A stretch of DNA of 64,000 nucleotides from an uncultured Sulfurovum sp. (lineage in GTDB: Bacteria > Campylobacterota > Campylobacteria > Campylobacterales > Sulfurovaceae): positions 1-64,000 of the forward strand of contig CAJXJN010000001.1 of the NCBI GenBank assembly GCA_913055205.1, written 5' to 3'. How positions within the stretch are numbered: position 1 is the first letter of the stretch; each line of letters starts with the position of its first letter. Below, piece after piece: positions 35,321-44,609 of this stretch. Position numbers and translations under genes: made by a program. Under the pieces are notes generated by a model. That model ran no database searches. It was given only the letters and a program-made list of their open reading frames with translations, and was not told where the DNA came from.

Positions 35321-35986
35321 ATGTTAACAAAATATCAAGAAGCAAGACACGAGGTAAGAGCAGCTGTACTGGAAGTAGTACAACACCTGGCAGAGGCAAA
35401 TACTGAGGCATTAAAAGCACTTGAATCATCGGATGCAAAGCAACTGGAAGAAGTCAGAAAGACACTTAAGAATGTAAGTAAAGCTACAGAAAAGATAGAC
35501 AACGACATCGTGCTGATCTTTGCTCGTTATACACCAGAGGCAAAAGACTTAAGAGAGATGGTCTCGTATTTGAAGATCACTTCAGCATTGAATCGTATCA
35601 AGACAAATATTAGTAACTACCTGAAAAATATGCAAAGCATGCTTGCAGAAGAGGATGTAAATATCATTCAATTCATTAAAGAATCACTCAGTATCAATCG
35701 TTGTACCATTAATGCATTTGAAAAAACATTAGAAATGTTTAAAACATTTGATGATAACGATAAAATAAAACAACTTGCCATAGAGATAGATGTCGAGTAT
35801 GCCAAAACGGATGATATTTATGCACTGCTTGAAAAGAGTGCCGTGCAAAAGATGGGTGAGGCAGATGGTAAAGCGGAGGAGTATTTCAACCTGCTGAAGT
35901 ACATCCGTAAAAATCTTAAGATCATAGACAGATTGGATAGTATCGCTCAAAGAATCATCTTTTCCCGGATAGGTGGAAAACTTTAA
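35321..35986 (+). CDS. phoU: PhoU-like phosphate regulatory protein
   Basis: The 221-residue all-helical protein has the PhoU-type pairing of helices (RYTPEAKDLREMVSYLKITS followed by LNRIKTNISNY). PhoU links Pst transport to the PhoR-type kinase and keeps the regulon off in high phosphate. It follows pstB at 104 nt, with the repeat element between. Confidence 0.85.
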   Translation: MLTKYQEARHEVRAAVLEVVQHLAEANTEALKALESSDAKQLEEVRKTLKNVSKATEKIDNDIVLIFARYTPEAKDLREMVSYLKITSALNRIKTNISNYLKNMQSMLAEEDVNIIQFIKESLSINRCTINAFEKTLEMFKTFDDNDKIKQLAIEIDVEYAKTDDIYALLEKSAVQKMGEADGKAEEYFNLLKYIRKNLKIIDRLDSIAQRIIFSRIGGKL

Positions 35987-36010
35987 CTGGTGCGGTAATG
36001 TAGTGTATGC

Positions 36011-36023
36011 TATAATATATGCA
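36011..36023 (+). promoter_or_regulatory. Promoter giving a leaderless regulator mRNA
   Basis: A perfect TATAAT (36011-36016) ends 6 nt before the ATG at 36023, so transcription would begin at or next to the start codon. No ribosome site precedes the ATG. Confidence 0.55.
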
Positions 36024-36709
36024 TGCAAAAAGAGAATATAGAGATCGTCATTATTGAAGATGAAGAGGATATTTTAGAACTTATAGAGTACCATCTTTCC
36101 AAAGAGGGTTATGCTGTGACAGGTTTCCTCTCTACTGAAAATGTGGAACAGTTTCTGGAAGAGGAGAGTCCCTCTTTACTGCTTCTAGACCGGAATCTTC
36201 CCGGCATGGAGGGAAGCGAATTCGTCTCTTCCCTCCGAAAGACAGGTTATGATATTCCGGTGATCTTTCTAACGGCCAAAGATCAGGAATCTGACCTTGA
36301 ATCGGGGTTTGAAGCAGGTGCTGATGACTATATGACAAAACCTTTCAGCCCCAAAGAGTTGACACTCCGGGTCAAAGCCCTTTTGAAACGTTCCGGTGCC
36401 CTGCAGAAACAGTCACGTCTCAAGTACAAGTCTCTTACGATGGATCTGCTGAAAAAAGATCTGTATGTTGACGGACAGGCAGTTTCACTTACAAATCTTG
36501 AATTCAATCTGCTTTATACTTTTATGAAATACATAGACAAGCCTCTGACAAGAGATTTTCTTCGTGATGAGGTATGGGGATCCGATGGTGACGGAGTGAA
36601 TGACAATGCGGTTAATGTAGCTATAAACCGGCTTAAGAATAAAATAGACCCGGAAAATGAACAAAACTATTTTCATCCTGTCTGGGGTGTCGGATATAAA
36701 TTCAGTTAG
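36023..36709 (+). CDS. PhoB-like response regulator, OmpR family
   Basis: The 228-residue regulator has a receiver domain (IIEDEED acidic pocket, phospho-acceptor in LLLDRNLPG, lysine in TKPFSPKEL) and an OmpR/PhoB winged helix (TNLEFNLLYTFMKYIDKP ... VWGVGYKFS). It is the intact paralogue of the interrupted gene at 30149. No PhoR-type kinase is in the window. It most likely binds the 11-bp-phased TGTnAYC boxes. It is 8 nt upstream of ppk2. Confidence 0.93.
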   Translation: MQKENIEIVIIEDEEDILELIEYHLSKEGYAVTGFLSTENVEQFLEEESPSLLLLDRNLPGMEGSEFVSSLRKTGYDIPVIFLTAKDQESDLESGFEAGADDYMTKPFSPKELTLRVKALLKRSGALQKQSRLKYKSLTMDLLKKDLYVDGQAVSLTNLEFNLLYTFMKYIDKPLTRDFLRDEVWGSDGDGVNDNAVNVAINRLKNKIDPENEQNYFHPVWGVGYKFS

Positions 36710-36717
36710 GAAAAAGA

Positions 36718-37569
36718 ATGACATTTGAAGATTTTTTAGAGAAATTCAATGGCAGTGAAGCTTTACAGAAAAAGGTTTACAAAAAGTACAGTTATTATTT
36801 ACGGGAAAATTCACTTAAACCTTATCAGGTGGAGTTACTGAAACTTCAGAAATACCTGGAAGATAAGGATCAAAAAATGATCGTCCTTGTAGAGGGGCGT
36901 GATGCTTCTGGGAAAGGTGGTGCGATCCGTCGTATCACACGCTATATGAATGAAAAACATTACCGTACGGTCGCTTTGGGCAAGCCTTCTGATGTTCAGA
37001 GGTCACAGTGGTATTTTCAGCGTTATGTCGAGCAGTTTCCAAGAGGCGGAGAGATCGTACTTTTTGACCGGAGCTGGTATAACCGTGCGATGGTAGAGCC
37101 GGTCTTCAACTTTTGTACCAAAGAGCAGTATGAGATCTTTATGAAAAGTGTTCCCTCTTTTGAAGAGGATCTTGTCAATCATGGATTTTATCTTATCAAG
37201 ATCTATTTTTCTGTCACCAAAGAGGAGCAGCATGCCCGTTTTATCGAACGTGAGATAAATCCTCTGAAACAATGGAAGCTCAGTGAGATCGATGTGCAGA
37301 TGCAGGAGCGATGGGATGAGTTCACACAGATGAAGTACAGGATGCTGAAACAGACACATACCGAAGTCTCTCCATGGACGGTGATACGCAGCAATAATAA
37401 ATTTAAAGCCAGACTCAATGCGATCAAGACCATTCTAAACGCAGTACCTTATGAAAACAGGAACAGGGATCTTGATTTCAGTGTGGATGAACAGATCGTA
37501 CACAGCGGATACAAAGAGATAGAGATCATGGAGACGGATCTGAAAAGCAAAGGTAAGTTCATAGGGTGA
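36718..37569 (+). CDS. ppk2: Polyphosphate kinase 2 family protein
   Basis: The 283-residue protein has the PPK2 P-loop VEGRDASGKGGAIRRIT, Walker B FDRSWYNRA and lid arginines in the KQWKLSEIDVQMQERWDEF region. PPK2 enzymes transfer phosphate between polyphosphate and nucleotides. Length fits a one-domain PPK2; class cannot be fixed by eye. Being co-transcribed with the regulator ties polyphosphate use to phosphate control. Confidence 0.93.
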   Translation: MTFEDFLEKFNGSEALQKKVYKKYSYYLRENSLKPYQVELLKLQKYLEDKDQKMIVLVEGRDASGKGGAIRRITRYMNEKHYRTVALGKPSDVQRSQWYFQRYVEQFPRGGEIVLFDRSWYNRAMVEPVFNFCTKEQYEIFMKSVPSFEEDLVNHGFYLIKIYFSVTKEEQHARFIEREINPLKQWKLSEIDVQMQERWDEFTQMKYRMLKQTHTEVSPWTVIRSNNKFKARLNAIKTILNAVPYENRNRDLDFSVDEQIVHSGYKEIEIMETDLKSKGKFIG

Positions 37570-37650
37570 TTTTAAAGGATATTGGGCAAAAAATATGACA
37601 ATATGACATGTTTTTTCTTCTTTTGTGTTTGAACACGCTACACTTCCAGT

Positions 37651-39435
37651 ATGAATAAACTAGAAACCCTTGAACACTATTTTGGACACAGCAGTTTTCG
37701 CCCCTTACAAGAAGAGGTTGTTGATGCTATTTTGGCAAAACAGGATGTACTGATGATACTTCCTACGGGGGGAGGAAAATCACTCTGTTATCAACTTCCT
37801 ACGCTTTTAATGGAGGGCATTACGGTAGTGGTGTCACCACTGCTTGCACTCATGCATGACCAGGTGGTGGCACTCAAAGCCAATGGTATAAGTGCCGCGA
37901 TGTTGAGCTCTATGCAAGACCTTGATGAGAGTCATCAGATCGAGGCACAACTTAGAGCAGGGGAGATCAAACTGCTTTATGTGGCTCCAGAACGCTTAAC
38001 GAATGGCTATTTTTTGAACTTGCTGCATCAACTCCCTATCAACTTCTTTGTCATCGATGAAGCGCACTGTGTGAGTGAATGGGGACACGAGTTCAGGGAG
38101 AATTACAGACGACTCTCTTTGCTGAAAGAGCAGTTTGCCACTACACCCATAGCAGCGTTCACGGCAACAGCAACCAAAGCTGTGGAGCAGGATATCGCAG
38201 CCAATTTGGGCTTACAGGATCCCAAACGCGTAAGAGGTTCACTTTTCAGAGAGAATCTGACCATCAATGCCAGACACCGTATCAAAGACGGACGGGCTCA
38301 GCTTATGGAGTTTTTAAAACTTTATACAGATGAATCAGGTATTATTTATACACTTTCACGTAAATCAACCGAAGCGGTTGCACATTTCCTGCAGGGGAAA
38401 GGTATTGAAGCCAAGGCTTACCATGCCGGATTGCCTACCGAAGAGAAAAATCGTACCTATGCGGACTTTGTGGCAGACAAAGTACAGATAGTCGTAGCAA
38501 CGATCGCTTTCGGTATGGGAATAGATAAGAGCAACATTCGTTTTGTGGTACACATGACGATGCCTAAAACTCTGGAAAATTTTTATCAGGAGATAGGACG
38601 GGCGGGAAGAGACGGTGTGGCTTCTGAAACACTGCTGCTTTTTTCTGCTCAGGATATCGTTCAGCAAAAGATGTTCATAGAGGACCTTCCGGAGACTCCG
38701 TACAAACAACATGCCTTTAATAAACTTGACAGTATGGTACGCTTTGCCAATTCTGAAAATTGTCGCCATCAAAGCATTGCTGCCTACTTTGATGACCGTA
38801 TAGTATCTTGTGTTGACAAATGTGATAACTGTACGGCACCTGAGAGTGAAAAGGTTGACATTACTACAGCAGCACGTATGCTTCTTTCAACTATATTACG
38901 GACAGAACAGAATTTCGGTCTGCACTATGTGATAGACGTACTCAAAGGGAGCAAAGAGCAGAGGGTACTGCAAAACGGGCATGACACTCTTTCTGTCTAT
39001 GGTATAGGAGATGAGTACTCGAAGAGTCAATGGCTTACGATAGGGGATAAACTGCTTGAACTCGGTGCAGTGGAGATAGGAGAGTTCAAGGTTTACAAGT
39101 TGACAGCTTTTGGTGTGGAAGTCATTAAAGGTGCACATAGCATTGAACTTAAAAAAGAGAGGCTGACTGTTCAAAAAGCCCAGACTAAAAAGAGAGTGAC
39201 TTATTTTGATGATTATGATGTGGAAGTGTATGATGAGCTTCGTGAATTACGTACAAAAATCGCTTCAGAAAACGGTATTCCTCCATACATTGTCTTTTCA
39301 GACAAGACACTGAAAGATCTGAGTGTGAAACAACCGCAAAGCAAAGAAGAGATGCTTGCTGTACATGGGATAGGGGAAGTGAAATTTGAACGGTATGGGA
39401 AAGAGTTTTTAGCCTTGTTAAAAAGTGAGGCGTGA
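37651..39435 (+). CDS. recQ: ATP-dependent DNA helicase RecQ
   Basis: The 594-residue helicase has Walker A PTGGGKS, the DEAH box in VIDEAHCVSEWGHEFR, motif VI QEIGRAGRDG, the RQC zinc cysteines (ENCRHQ, SCVDKCDNC), a winged helix, and a C-terminal HRDC domain. It acts in recombination and fork repair. Length is normal. Confidence 0.97.
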   Translation: MNKLETLEHYFGHSSFRPLQEEVVDAILAKQDVLMILPTGGGKSLCYQLPTLLMEGITVVVSPLLALMHDQVVALKANGISAAMLSSMQDLDESHQIEAQLRAGEIKLLYVAPERLTNGYFLNLLHQLPINFFVIDEAHCVSEWGHEFRENYRRLSLLKEQFATTPIAAFTATATKAVEQDIAANLGLQDPKRVRGSLFRENLTINARHRIKDGRAQLMEFLKLYTDESGIIYTLSRKSTEAVAHFLQGKGIEAKAYHAGLPTEEKNRTYADFVADKVQIVVATIAFGMGIDKSNIRFVVHMTMPKTLENFYQEIGRAGRDGVASETLLLFSAQDIVQQKMFIEDLPETPYKQHAFNKLDSMVRFANSENCRHQSIAAYFDDRIVSCVDKCDNCTAPESEKVDITTAARMLLSTILRTEQNFGLHYVIDVLKGSKEQRVLQNGHDTLSVYGIGDEYSKSQWLTIGDKLLELGAVEIGEFKVYKLTAFGVEVIKGAHSIELKKERLTVQKAQTKKRVTYFDDYDVEVYDELRELRTKIASENGIPPYIVFSDKTLKDLSVKQPQSKEEMLAVHGIGEVKFERYGKEFLALLKSEA

Positions 39436-39443
39436 GGAATAAT

Positions 39444-39472
39444 TTGACAGGAGTATATATATACGGTATTAT
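39444..39472 (+). promoter_or_regulatory. Promoter-operator of the toxin-antitoxin pair
   Basis: TTGACA (39444-39449) and TATTAT (39467-39472) have an exact 17-bp spacer. The spacer contains the palindrome GTATATATATAC (39453-39464), a likely antitoxin binding site for autorepression. Confidence 0.7.
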
Positions 39473-39505
39473 ATGTATATAAGTGTATGTATAAAAGGAT
39501 GAAGT

Positions 39506-39754
39506 ATGACTGTTCGTAAGAATTTTTTGTTTGATGATAAAGTGGCAAAGCATCTTGAAGAGATTGCTAAAATAGAAGGAAAAACACAAACACAGATCGC
39601 CCAAGAAGCGATAGAGGAGCGTTATAAGCATATAAACATCAAGAAAAAGTTAGCTGTTTTGGATGAGATCACAGATTCATTCCATGGGCTTTTGACAGAT
39701 GTGGATGCCAAAGCTGTACGTATAGAACATGCAATGGAAAAATATGGTAAATAG
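39506..39754 (+). CDS. Antitoxin, ribbon-helix-helix type
   Basis: The 82-residue protein has an N-terminal ribbon-helix-helix-like segment (VRKNFLFDDKVAKHLEEIAK, then EGKTQTQIAQEAIEERY) and a C-terminal tail that would bind the toxin. AAAAGGATGA precedes the ATG. It overlaps the PIN gene, a typical antitoxin-first arrangement. Confidence 0.85.
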   Translation: MTVRKNFLFDDKVAKHLEEIAKIEGKTQTQIAQEAIEERYKHINIKKKLAVLDEITDSFHGLLTDVDAKAVRIEHAMEKYGK

Positions 39755-40175
39755 AGTCTATGTAGATACCAATATTTTTATAGATCTATTGGATGCTACT
39801 CGTCCTTTTGCAAAAGATACATCAAATGTTATACGTAAAATGATAATGAATGGAACACTTTTGTATATCAATTCTGATACTGTTACAAATACCTTTTATG
39901 TATTAAGCAAGCAAAAAAAATATACTCAAAAAGAGCTATTGGGGTTGATGCGTAAAAGTGTGTCTATTTTTATGATCGTTTCTGTAGAGTATGAAGATGT
40001 TACAGATGCCATCACTTTATGTGAAGATGAAAACACAGCATTTAAAGACTATGAAGATGCCTTACAATATGTCTGTGCAAAAAAAGTGGATGTAGAGTTG
40101 ATACTTACAAACGATAGAGGATTCATGTCAAAAGATATTGAGGTAAAAAGTACGAATGAGTTAAGTTTGGATTGA
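39744..40175 (+). CDS. PIN-domain toxin (VapC-like RNase)
   Basis: The protein has 143 residues from the ATG at 39744, overlapping the antitoxin by 11 nt. PIN acidic residues are visible in VYVDTNIFIDLLD, in the ENTAFKDYEDALQ segment and in ILTNDRGF. VapC-type toxins cut tRNA or rRNA; the target here is unknown. An upstream in-frame ATG at 39729 is less likely because it lies deeper in the antitoxin. Confidence 0.88.
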   Translation: MVNRVYVDTNIFIDLLDATRPFAKDTSNVIRKMIMNGTLLYINSDTVTNTFYVLSKQKKYTQKELLGLMRKSVSIFMIVSVEYEDVTDAITLCEDENTAFKDYEDALQYVCAKKVDVELILTNDRGFMSKDIEVKSTNELSLD

Positions 40176-40264
40176 GCGTATTGTTTTGGAAGTACTACTA
40201 TATACAAAGTTTTAGTATAGGTAGATAAAATATATAACTTGTGTAAGAGATTAGAAGGAGTATA

Positions 40265-40546
40265 ATGATATATCTTTATGAAAGTCAAAGTATTCCTAAT
40301 GAGTTAGTATCACATATTCAAAATACTCCATTGCTATATACTTATTTTGACATAAATTTCAAAGGTATAAAACCAAAAAACTACTGTGGGTTCTTATTTA
40401 CAAATGATGAGAGTTATTTTATAATCCCCAAAATAGCAGATGAAAATACACAAAACCTAAATACTTTTATCTACATGTTCATGTACGCCTATGACATCAA
40501 CTTAAAAAACGAAGATTTGATGAATGGTAACTCAAAAAACAGATGA
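40265..40546 (+). pseudogene. Truncated McrC-like restriction gene fragment
   Basis: A strong ribosome site (GAAGGAG) leads to a 93-residue product. The segment SYFIIPKIADEN-x-NLNTFIYMFMYAYDIN resembles the N-terminal part of McrBC subunit C or LlaJI-type proteins, which are normally 300-450 residues. The frame ends in unrelated sequence. Likely the left-over start of a deleted restriction gene next to a toxin-antitoxin pair. The family call rests on a short stretch. Confidence 0.4.
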
Positions 40547-40658
40547 GGAAGTTAAACAAGATTTGTTTGGTGAGTATTTATTTGAAGATGACAATTTATA
40601 CAAACGACCATTGTCAAAATTGACACGTGACATATCAAAAGAGTTAGGATTAGTATGA
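40524..40658 (+). CDS. Short frame, 44 residues, probably a remnant
   Basis: A 45-codon frame (MVTQKTDEEVKQDLFGEYLF at the start, KRPLSKLTRDISKELGLV at the end) overlaps the previous fragment in another frame. The composition looks like coding sequence, and it lacks a ribosome site, so it is perhaps the C-terminal tail of a deleted gene. No family recognised. Confidence 0.3.
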   Translation: MVTQKTDEEVKQDLFGEYLFEDDNLYKRPLSKLTRDISKELGLV

Positions 40659-40666
40659 AAGTTTTT

Positions 40667-40759
40667 GTAGGGTGCGTTTGCCAACGCACCAAATATTCAA
40701 ATAACAAAACAGATATTTTCTTCATGCAAACAAAAGGTGCGTTGGCAAACGCACCCTAC
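40667..40759. repeat. REP-like inverted pair before rnhB
   Basis: The left arm is GTAG plus hairpin GGTGCGTT-TGCC-AACGCACC (40667-40690). The right arm (40736-40759) is its exact inverted partner type, ending CTAC. The rnhB ribosome site GGAG begins at the very next base (40760). Confidence 0.85.
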
Positions 40760-40770
40760 GGAGTATGCTA

Positions 40771-41331
40771 ATGAAAAAATTACCCCTGTGCGGCATAGAC
40801 GAGGCTGGGCGTGGACCTTTGGCGGGTCCATTGGTCATAGCGGGAGTTATATTGAAAAATCCTGTTGATGGATTGATGGATTCAAAGAAATTGACAGAGA
40901 AAAAACGTGAAGCTCTTTTCCCCATGGTGATTGAAAATTCTGATTATCACATTGTCTCCTTTTCAGCAAAAGAGGTAGATGAACAGGGTATTTCCAAATG
41001 TTTACAAGAAGGTTTACAAAGCATACAGAAATATTTACCAAATGTAGAGTATCTTTTTGATGGGAACAGTACCTTTGGTGTGGACAACATTACAACTATG
41101 ATCAAAGCAGATGATAAAGTTCCTGAAGTAAGTGCCGCGAGTATTTTAGCCAAAGTGACACGTGACAGAGAGATGACAGAATTGGCTAAAAAGTACCCAG
41201 AGTATGGATTTGATAAACATAAAGGGTATGGGACTAAAGCACATATGGAAGCTTTAGTCAAATATGGAAGATGCGAACTTCATCGCTATACTTTCAGAGT
41301 GAAAGATTTGGATGAACCTCGGCTGTTTTAA
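40771..41331 (+). CDS. rnhB: Ribonuclease HII
   Basis: The enzyme has 186 residues from the ATG at 40771, which is 7 nt after GGAG; the ATG at 40765 would be 1 nt after it. The signature GIDEAGRGPLAGP holds the first acidic residues, and DSKKLTEKKR and ASILAKVTRD are conserved. It removes ribonucleotides and RNA primers. The window also encodes RNase HI. Confidence 0.95.
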   Translation: MKKLPLCGIDEAGRGPLAGPLVIAGVILKNPVDGLMDSKKLTEKKREALFPMVIENSDYHIVSFSAKEVDEQGISKCLQEGLQSIQKYLPNVEYLFDGNSTFGVDNITTMIKADDKVPEVSAASILAKVTRDREMTELAKKYPEYGFDKHKGYGTKAHMEALVKYGRCELHRYTFRVKDLDEPRLF

Positions 41332-41365
41332 TCAGCCTATATACAACTACGCCTCAGTTTTGGAG

Positions 41366-41404
41366 CTGTAAATGTGAGACTTTGCAGAGCTATTTACGGT
41401 TTTT
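41366..41404. terminator. Terminator between rnhB and the convergent DUF945 gene
   Basis: CTGTAAAT (41366-41373) pairs with ATTTACGG (41392-41399), followed by a T-run that reaches the stop codon of the minus-strand gene. Confidence 0.5.
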
Positions 41405-42740
41405 AGATCATGGGTGTTCCATTTACTGTCAGTTTTCCTTTGACAAATTCGATCTCATATATCTTTTTACCCTCTTTTTCAAGAGGAGGAAAGAGCATCA
41501 AAAGCATCAACGCTCTGGGTTCTTTTGCAATAAGTGTAAAGAGTTCTGTTGAGACAGAAATGTTTGTTTTACTGCTAAGTGCATCAAGTACGGCGAATGG
41601 ATTTTGAGAGACTGTACTGATATCAAATGATTTATCAAGGCCCCATGAAGAACTGAGTCTGAATCCATCCATCGTTGTCCCATTTTGTGTTATCTTTTTA
41701 ACAGAAAAATTTGGAATATTTATGCTAATACCCTTAGAGAGCATTTTTTGACTGAGTGCATTAATGGCTTTTGTATCATTGACATCAACATGTTGAAGTG
41801 CTTCAAATGCAACAATATCCAAGTTGTCAATAGTGAAATCAAAGCATACGTCATTCATCTTATATTTCTTTTGCGCTTCGGTTATTTCAAGTTTATCTGT
41901 TTTGCTTGTAATAGTACTCTTGAGAAGATCATTTTTTACACTGCTTACGGCAGATCCATTCAGATTTGTCATAAGCATAGAGAATATTGGTTCCGCTTGA
42001 ATTTCAATCTTCTCAACATGGTAATCAGATTTAGTATCATAAGGAGATGGACCGATGAATGTGTAGTCGGATGTAAGATTTGAAAGTTTCATAGTGAGTT
42101 CTTTCCCTGCATCCAAAGAGAGAAGTTGAAGTGTCTGCCGGACTGTTTTTACTTTCCCGTTTTCTATGGTACCTTCAAATTTGAAACCTTGACTTACAAA
42201 TGTGACTTTCTCTTCTTCCTCAAATATTTCATGGATATCCTTGATATAGCCTTTGAAACCGGTGAGCAGCTTATTAAAATCAAGATGTACGAGGAGTGTT
42301 TTGTCTACGATCATCTTTTTTAGACGTTCAATGGCGGCCTTGTCTTCTTTCTCTGTACTTTTCAGTATGCTTTCCGGAAGTCCTACAGGGTAAATATCTA
42401 AAGAAAGAATACTATATCCATCATGAAGATATTTTGCATCTATACCCAGTTTCAAACCTTTAAATACAAGAATATCTTTCTGATTGACCTGTACACCTTG
42501 GGAGATCAGGTAACTGGTGATCTTGGAGGGATCATCAAAACTTACCACGAAATGTTCTTCTGTCTCTTTTATATTTCTCTCTTGTACCCCAAATCCATTT
42601 TGTTGTAAAGTTGTCAACTCATTATTGACTTGTTTTTTTAACTCTTCAGTAACTTGGGTAGAACCTGCTGCAAAATAATAGAGTGTTGCAATGAGTACAA
42701 GACCGATAATACCAAAGCCTAATTTCTTACGACTCAGCAT
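41403..42740 (-). CDS. DUF945 family exported or membrane-anchored protein
   Basis: The 445-residue protein has one N-terminal hydrophobic segment (KLGFGIIGLVLIATLYYFAA) and a long periplasmic domain of the DUF945 (YdgA-like) type. The family is widespread in proteobacteria with no established activity. It has no obvious partner; aroC lies 93 nt upstream in the same direction. Confidence 0.7.
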   Translation of the reverse strand: MLSRKKLGFGIIGLVLIATLYYFAAGSTQVTEELKKQVNNELTTLQQNGFGVQERNIKETEEHFVVSFDDPSKITSYLISQGVQVNQKDILVFKGLKLGIDAKYLHDGYSILSLDIYPVGLPESILKSTEKEDKAAIERLKKMIVDKTLLVHLDFNKLLTGFKGYIKDIHEIFEEEEKVTFVSQGFKFEGTIENGKVKTVRQTLQLLSLDAGKELTMKLSNLTSDYTFIGPSPYDTKSDYHVEKIEIQAEPIFSMLMTNLNGSAVSSVKNDLLKSTITSKTDKLEITEAQKKYKMNDVCFDFTIDNLDIVAFEALQHVDVNDTKAINALSQKMLSKGISINIPNFSVKKITQNGTTMDGFRLSSSWGLDKSFDISTVSQNPFAVLDALSSKTNISVSTELFTLIAKEPRALMLLMLFPPLEKEGKKIYEIEFVKGKLTVNGTPMI

Positions 42741-42833
42741 TTAGTGCTTCGCTTGTACTGAATTTTATATAGATCATTTAGTGATTTATTGCATTGTGTT
42801 TTAATGTTTATCATTCTTGTCACATATATGCCT

Positions 42834-43916
42834 TTAGTTGGATTGAGGATAGAGTGCTTTTAGATGCTCCATCTTCTTACCCATATTGAGCAGGGTCATA
42901 TCGGCAAGAGTAAGTGCCATCATTGCTTCGCATACTACGGCACCGCGTATAGCTACACAAGGGTCATGCCGTCCTTTCAGGTTGCATTTTACCTCTTCAT
43001 TGTGGGTAGTAATGGTCTTTTGTTCCTGAAAGATGGAAGGGGTTGGTTTAAAATGTGTTTTGACGATGATCGTGTCACCATTGCTGATACCACCCAGCAT
43101 ACCGCCGGAATGGTTGCTTGTGAAACCGTTCAGAGTGATCTCATCATTGTTTTCACTTCCTTTAAGGTGGGTACTTGCTACACCATCACCTATCTCTACT
43201 GCTTTGGCGGCATTGATGCCCATCATTGCTTCAGCTAATATAGCATCAAGTTTATAGTAAAGTGGTTCACCCAGACCGATAGGTACGCCTGTAGCAGTAG
43301 TTAAGACTACACCACCAACTGAATCATGGTTCTCTTTCGCAGTTAATATAGCAGCTTCCTGTGCTGCTTCCATCTTGGGATCAAGGGCATACAGTTTAGA
43401 ATTCTTTGCATGTTCAAAATCCTGTACTTCACCTTTGATACCGTCTACTTCACAAAGACCGCTTTGTATGGAGATACCCAGCTCTTTAAGCATCAGTTTT
43501 GCAATGGCACCACCTGCCACTCTGGCAGCTGTTTCTCTGGCAGAACTTCGTCCACCCCCGCGGTAGTCTCTTAGACCATACTTGTGAAAGTAGGTAAAGT
43601 CAGCATGTCCCGGGCGGAAGAGGTCTTTAATATTGTCATAATCTTTTGATTTTTGATTGGTGTTAAAGATGACCATAGCAATAGGCGTACCGGTACTTAC
43701 ACCTTCGAAAGTTCCGGAGAGTATTTCAAATTTATCCTCTTCCTTGCGGCCGGTCTCAAGTTTGCTCTTTCCCGGTTTTCTACGGTCCAGTTCAGACTGT
43801 ATGAACTCTTCATCTATATGCAGTCCTGCGGGTACTCCATCAAGAATGCATCCTAAGGCTTTACCGTGAGACTCTCCAAAGGTTGTGAGGGTCAGTTTTT
43901 TACCAAAAGTATTCAT
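42834..43916 (-). CDS. aroC: Chorismate synthase
   Basis: The 360-residue enzyme converts EPSP to chorismate with reduced FMN. Family motifs are [32 protein letters not shown] and [20 protein letters not shown]. It overlaps rnc by 4 nt, indicating co-translation. Confidence 0.97.
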   Translation of the reverse strand: MNTFGKKLTLTTFGESHGKALGCILDGVPAGLHIDEEFIQSELDRRKPGKSKLETGRKEEDKFEILSGTFEGVSTGTPIAMVIFNTNQKSKDYDNIKDLFRPGHADFTYFHKYGLRDYRGGGRSSARETAARVAGGAIAKLMLKELGISIQSGLCEVDGIKGEVQDFEHAKNSKLYALDPKMEAAQEAAILTAKENHDSVGGVVLTTATGVPIGLGEPLYYKLDAILAEAMMGINAAKAVEIGDGVASTHLKGSENNDEITLNGFTSNHSGGMLGGISNGDTIIVKTHFKPTPSIFQEQKTITTHNEEVKCNLKGRHDPCVAIRGAVVCEAMMALTLADMTLLNMGKKMEHLKALYPQSN

Positions 43917-44584
43917 GAACGTAATTTCTCCAGTGCAATTTGAGCTGCTTTTTGCTGTGCTTCTTTTTTACTTTTTCCTCTTGCTGTGGCGATAGTTTTG
44001 TCATCTAATATGACAGCGATCTCAAACTCTTTTTTATGGTCCGGTCCGGAGGAGCCCAGCATTTCATAAAGAGGTGTTACACCATGTGTTGCCTGTGTCA
44101 ACTCTTGAAGCGCAGTTTTGTAATCTTTGGATAGAGATTGCAGATCTATCTTAGGATGACACTCTTCCAACAGTGTAATGGAAATTTCTTTTGCAACACT
44201 GAGACCGGCTTCTAAATAAATAGCGCCAATGATAGCCTCAAAGGCATTGGAAAGCAAAGAAGGTTTATTTCTGCCGTTGTTGTTCTCTTCTGCAGAGGAA
44301 AGATAGATATACTGTCCCAGATCAACAGCCTTTGCCAAAAGTGTAAAGCCACTTTCGTTGACAAGTGATGCACGGATCTTGGAAAGTATGCCTTCGTTTG
44401 AGTTTGGAAATTTAGAAAAAAGATACTCCCCTACAATGAGGTCAAGTACTGCATCTCCTAAAAACTCAAGCCGCTCATTATTGTAAGGCTTTTTATAACT
44501 TTTGTGTGTCAAAGCCTCAATAATCAATTGCTTATTTTTAAATGTATAATTCAGTCGTTTTTCAAGTTGACTATAATCGTTCAT
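43913..44584 (-). CDS. rnc: Ribonuclease III
   Basis: The 223-residue enzyme has the RNase III signature [19 protein letters not shown] with the catalytic acids and a C-terminal dsRNA-binding domain ([19 protein letters not shown]). It processes rRNA and structured mRNAs. Confidence 0.97.
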   Translation of the reverse strand: MNDYSQLEKRLNYTFKNKQLIIEALTHKSYKKPYNNERLEFLGDAVLDLIVGEYLFSKFPNSNEGILSKIRASLVNESGFTLLAKAVDLGQYIYLSSAEENNNGRNKPSLLSNAFEAIIGAIYLEAGLSVAKEISITLLEECHPKIDLQSLSKDYKTALQELTQATHGVTPLYEMLGSSGPDHKKEFEIAVILDDKTIATARGKSKKEAQQKAAQIALEKLRS

Positions 44585-44609
44585 TAGTTTTCTCCTTATT
44601 TAATGTATT

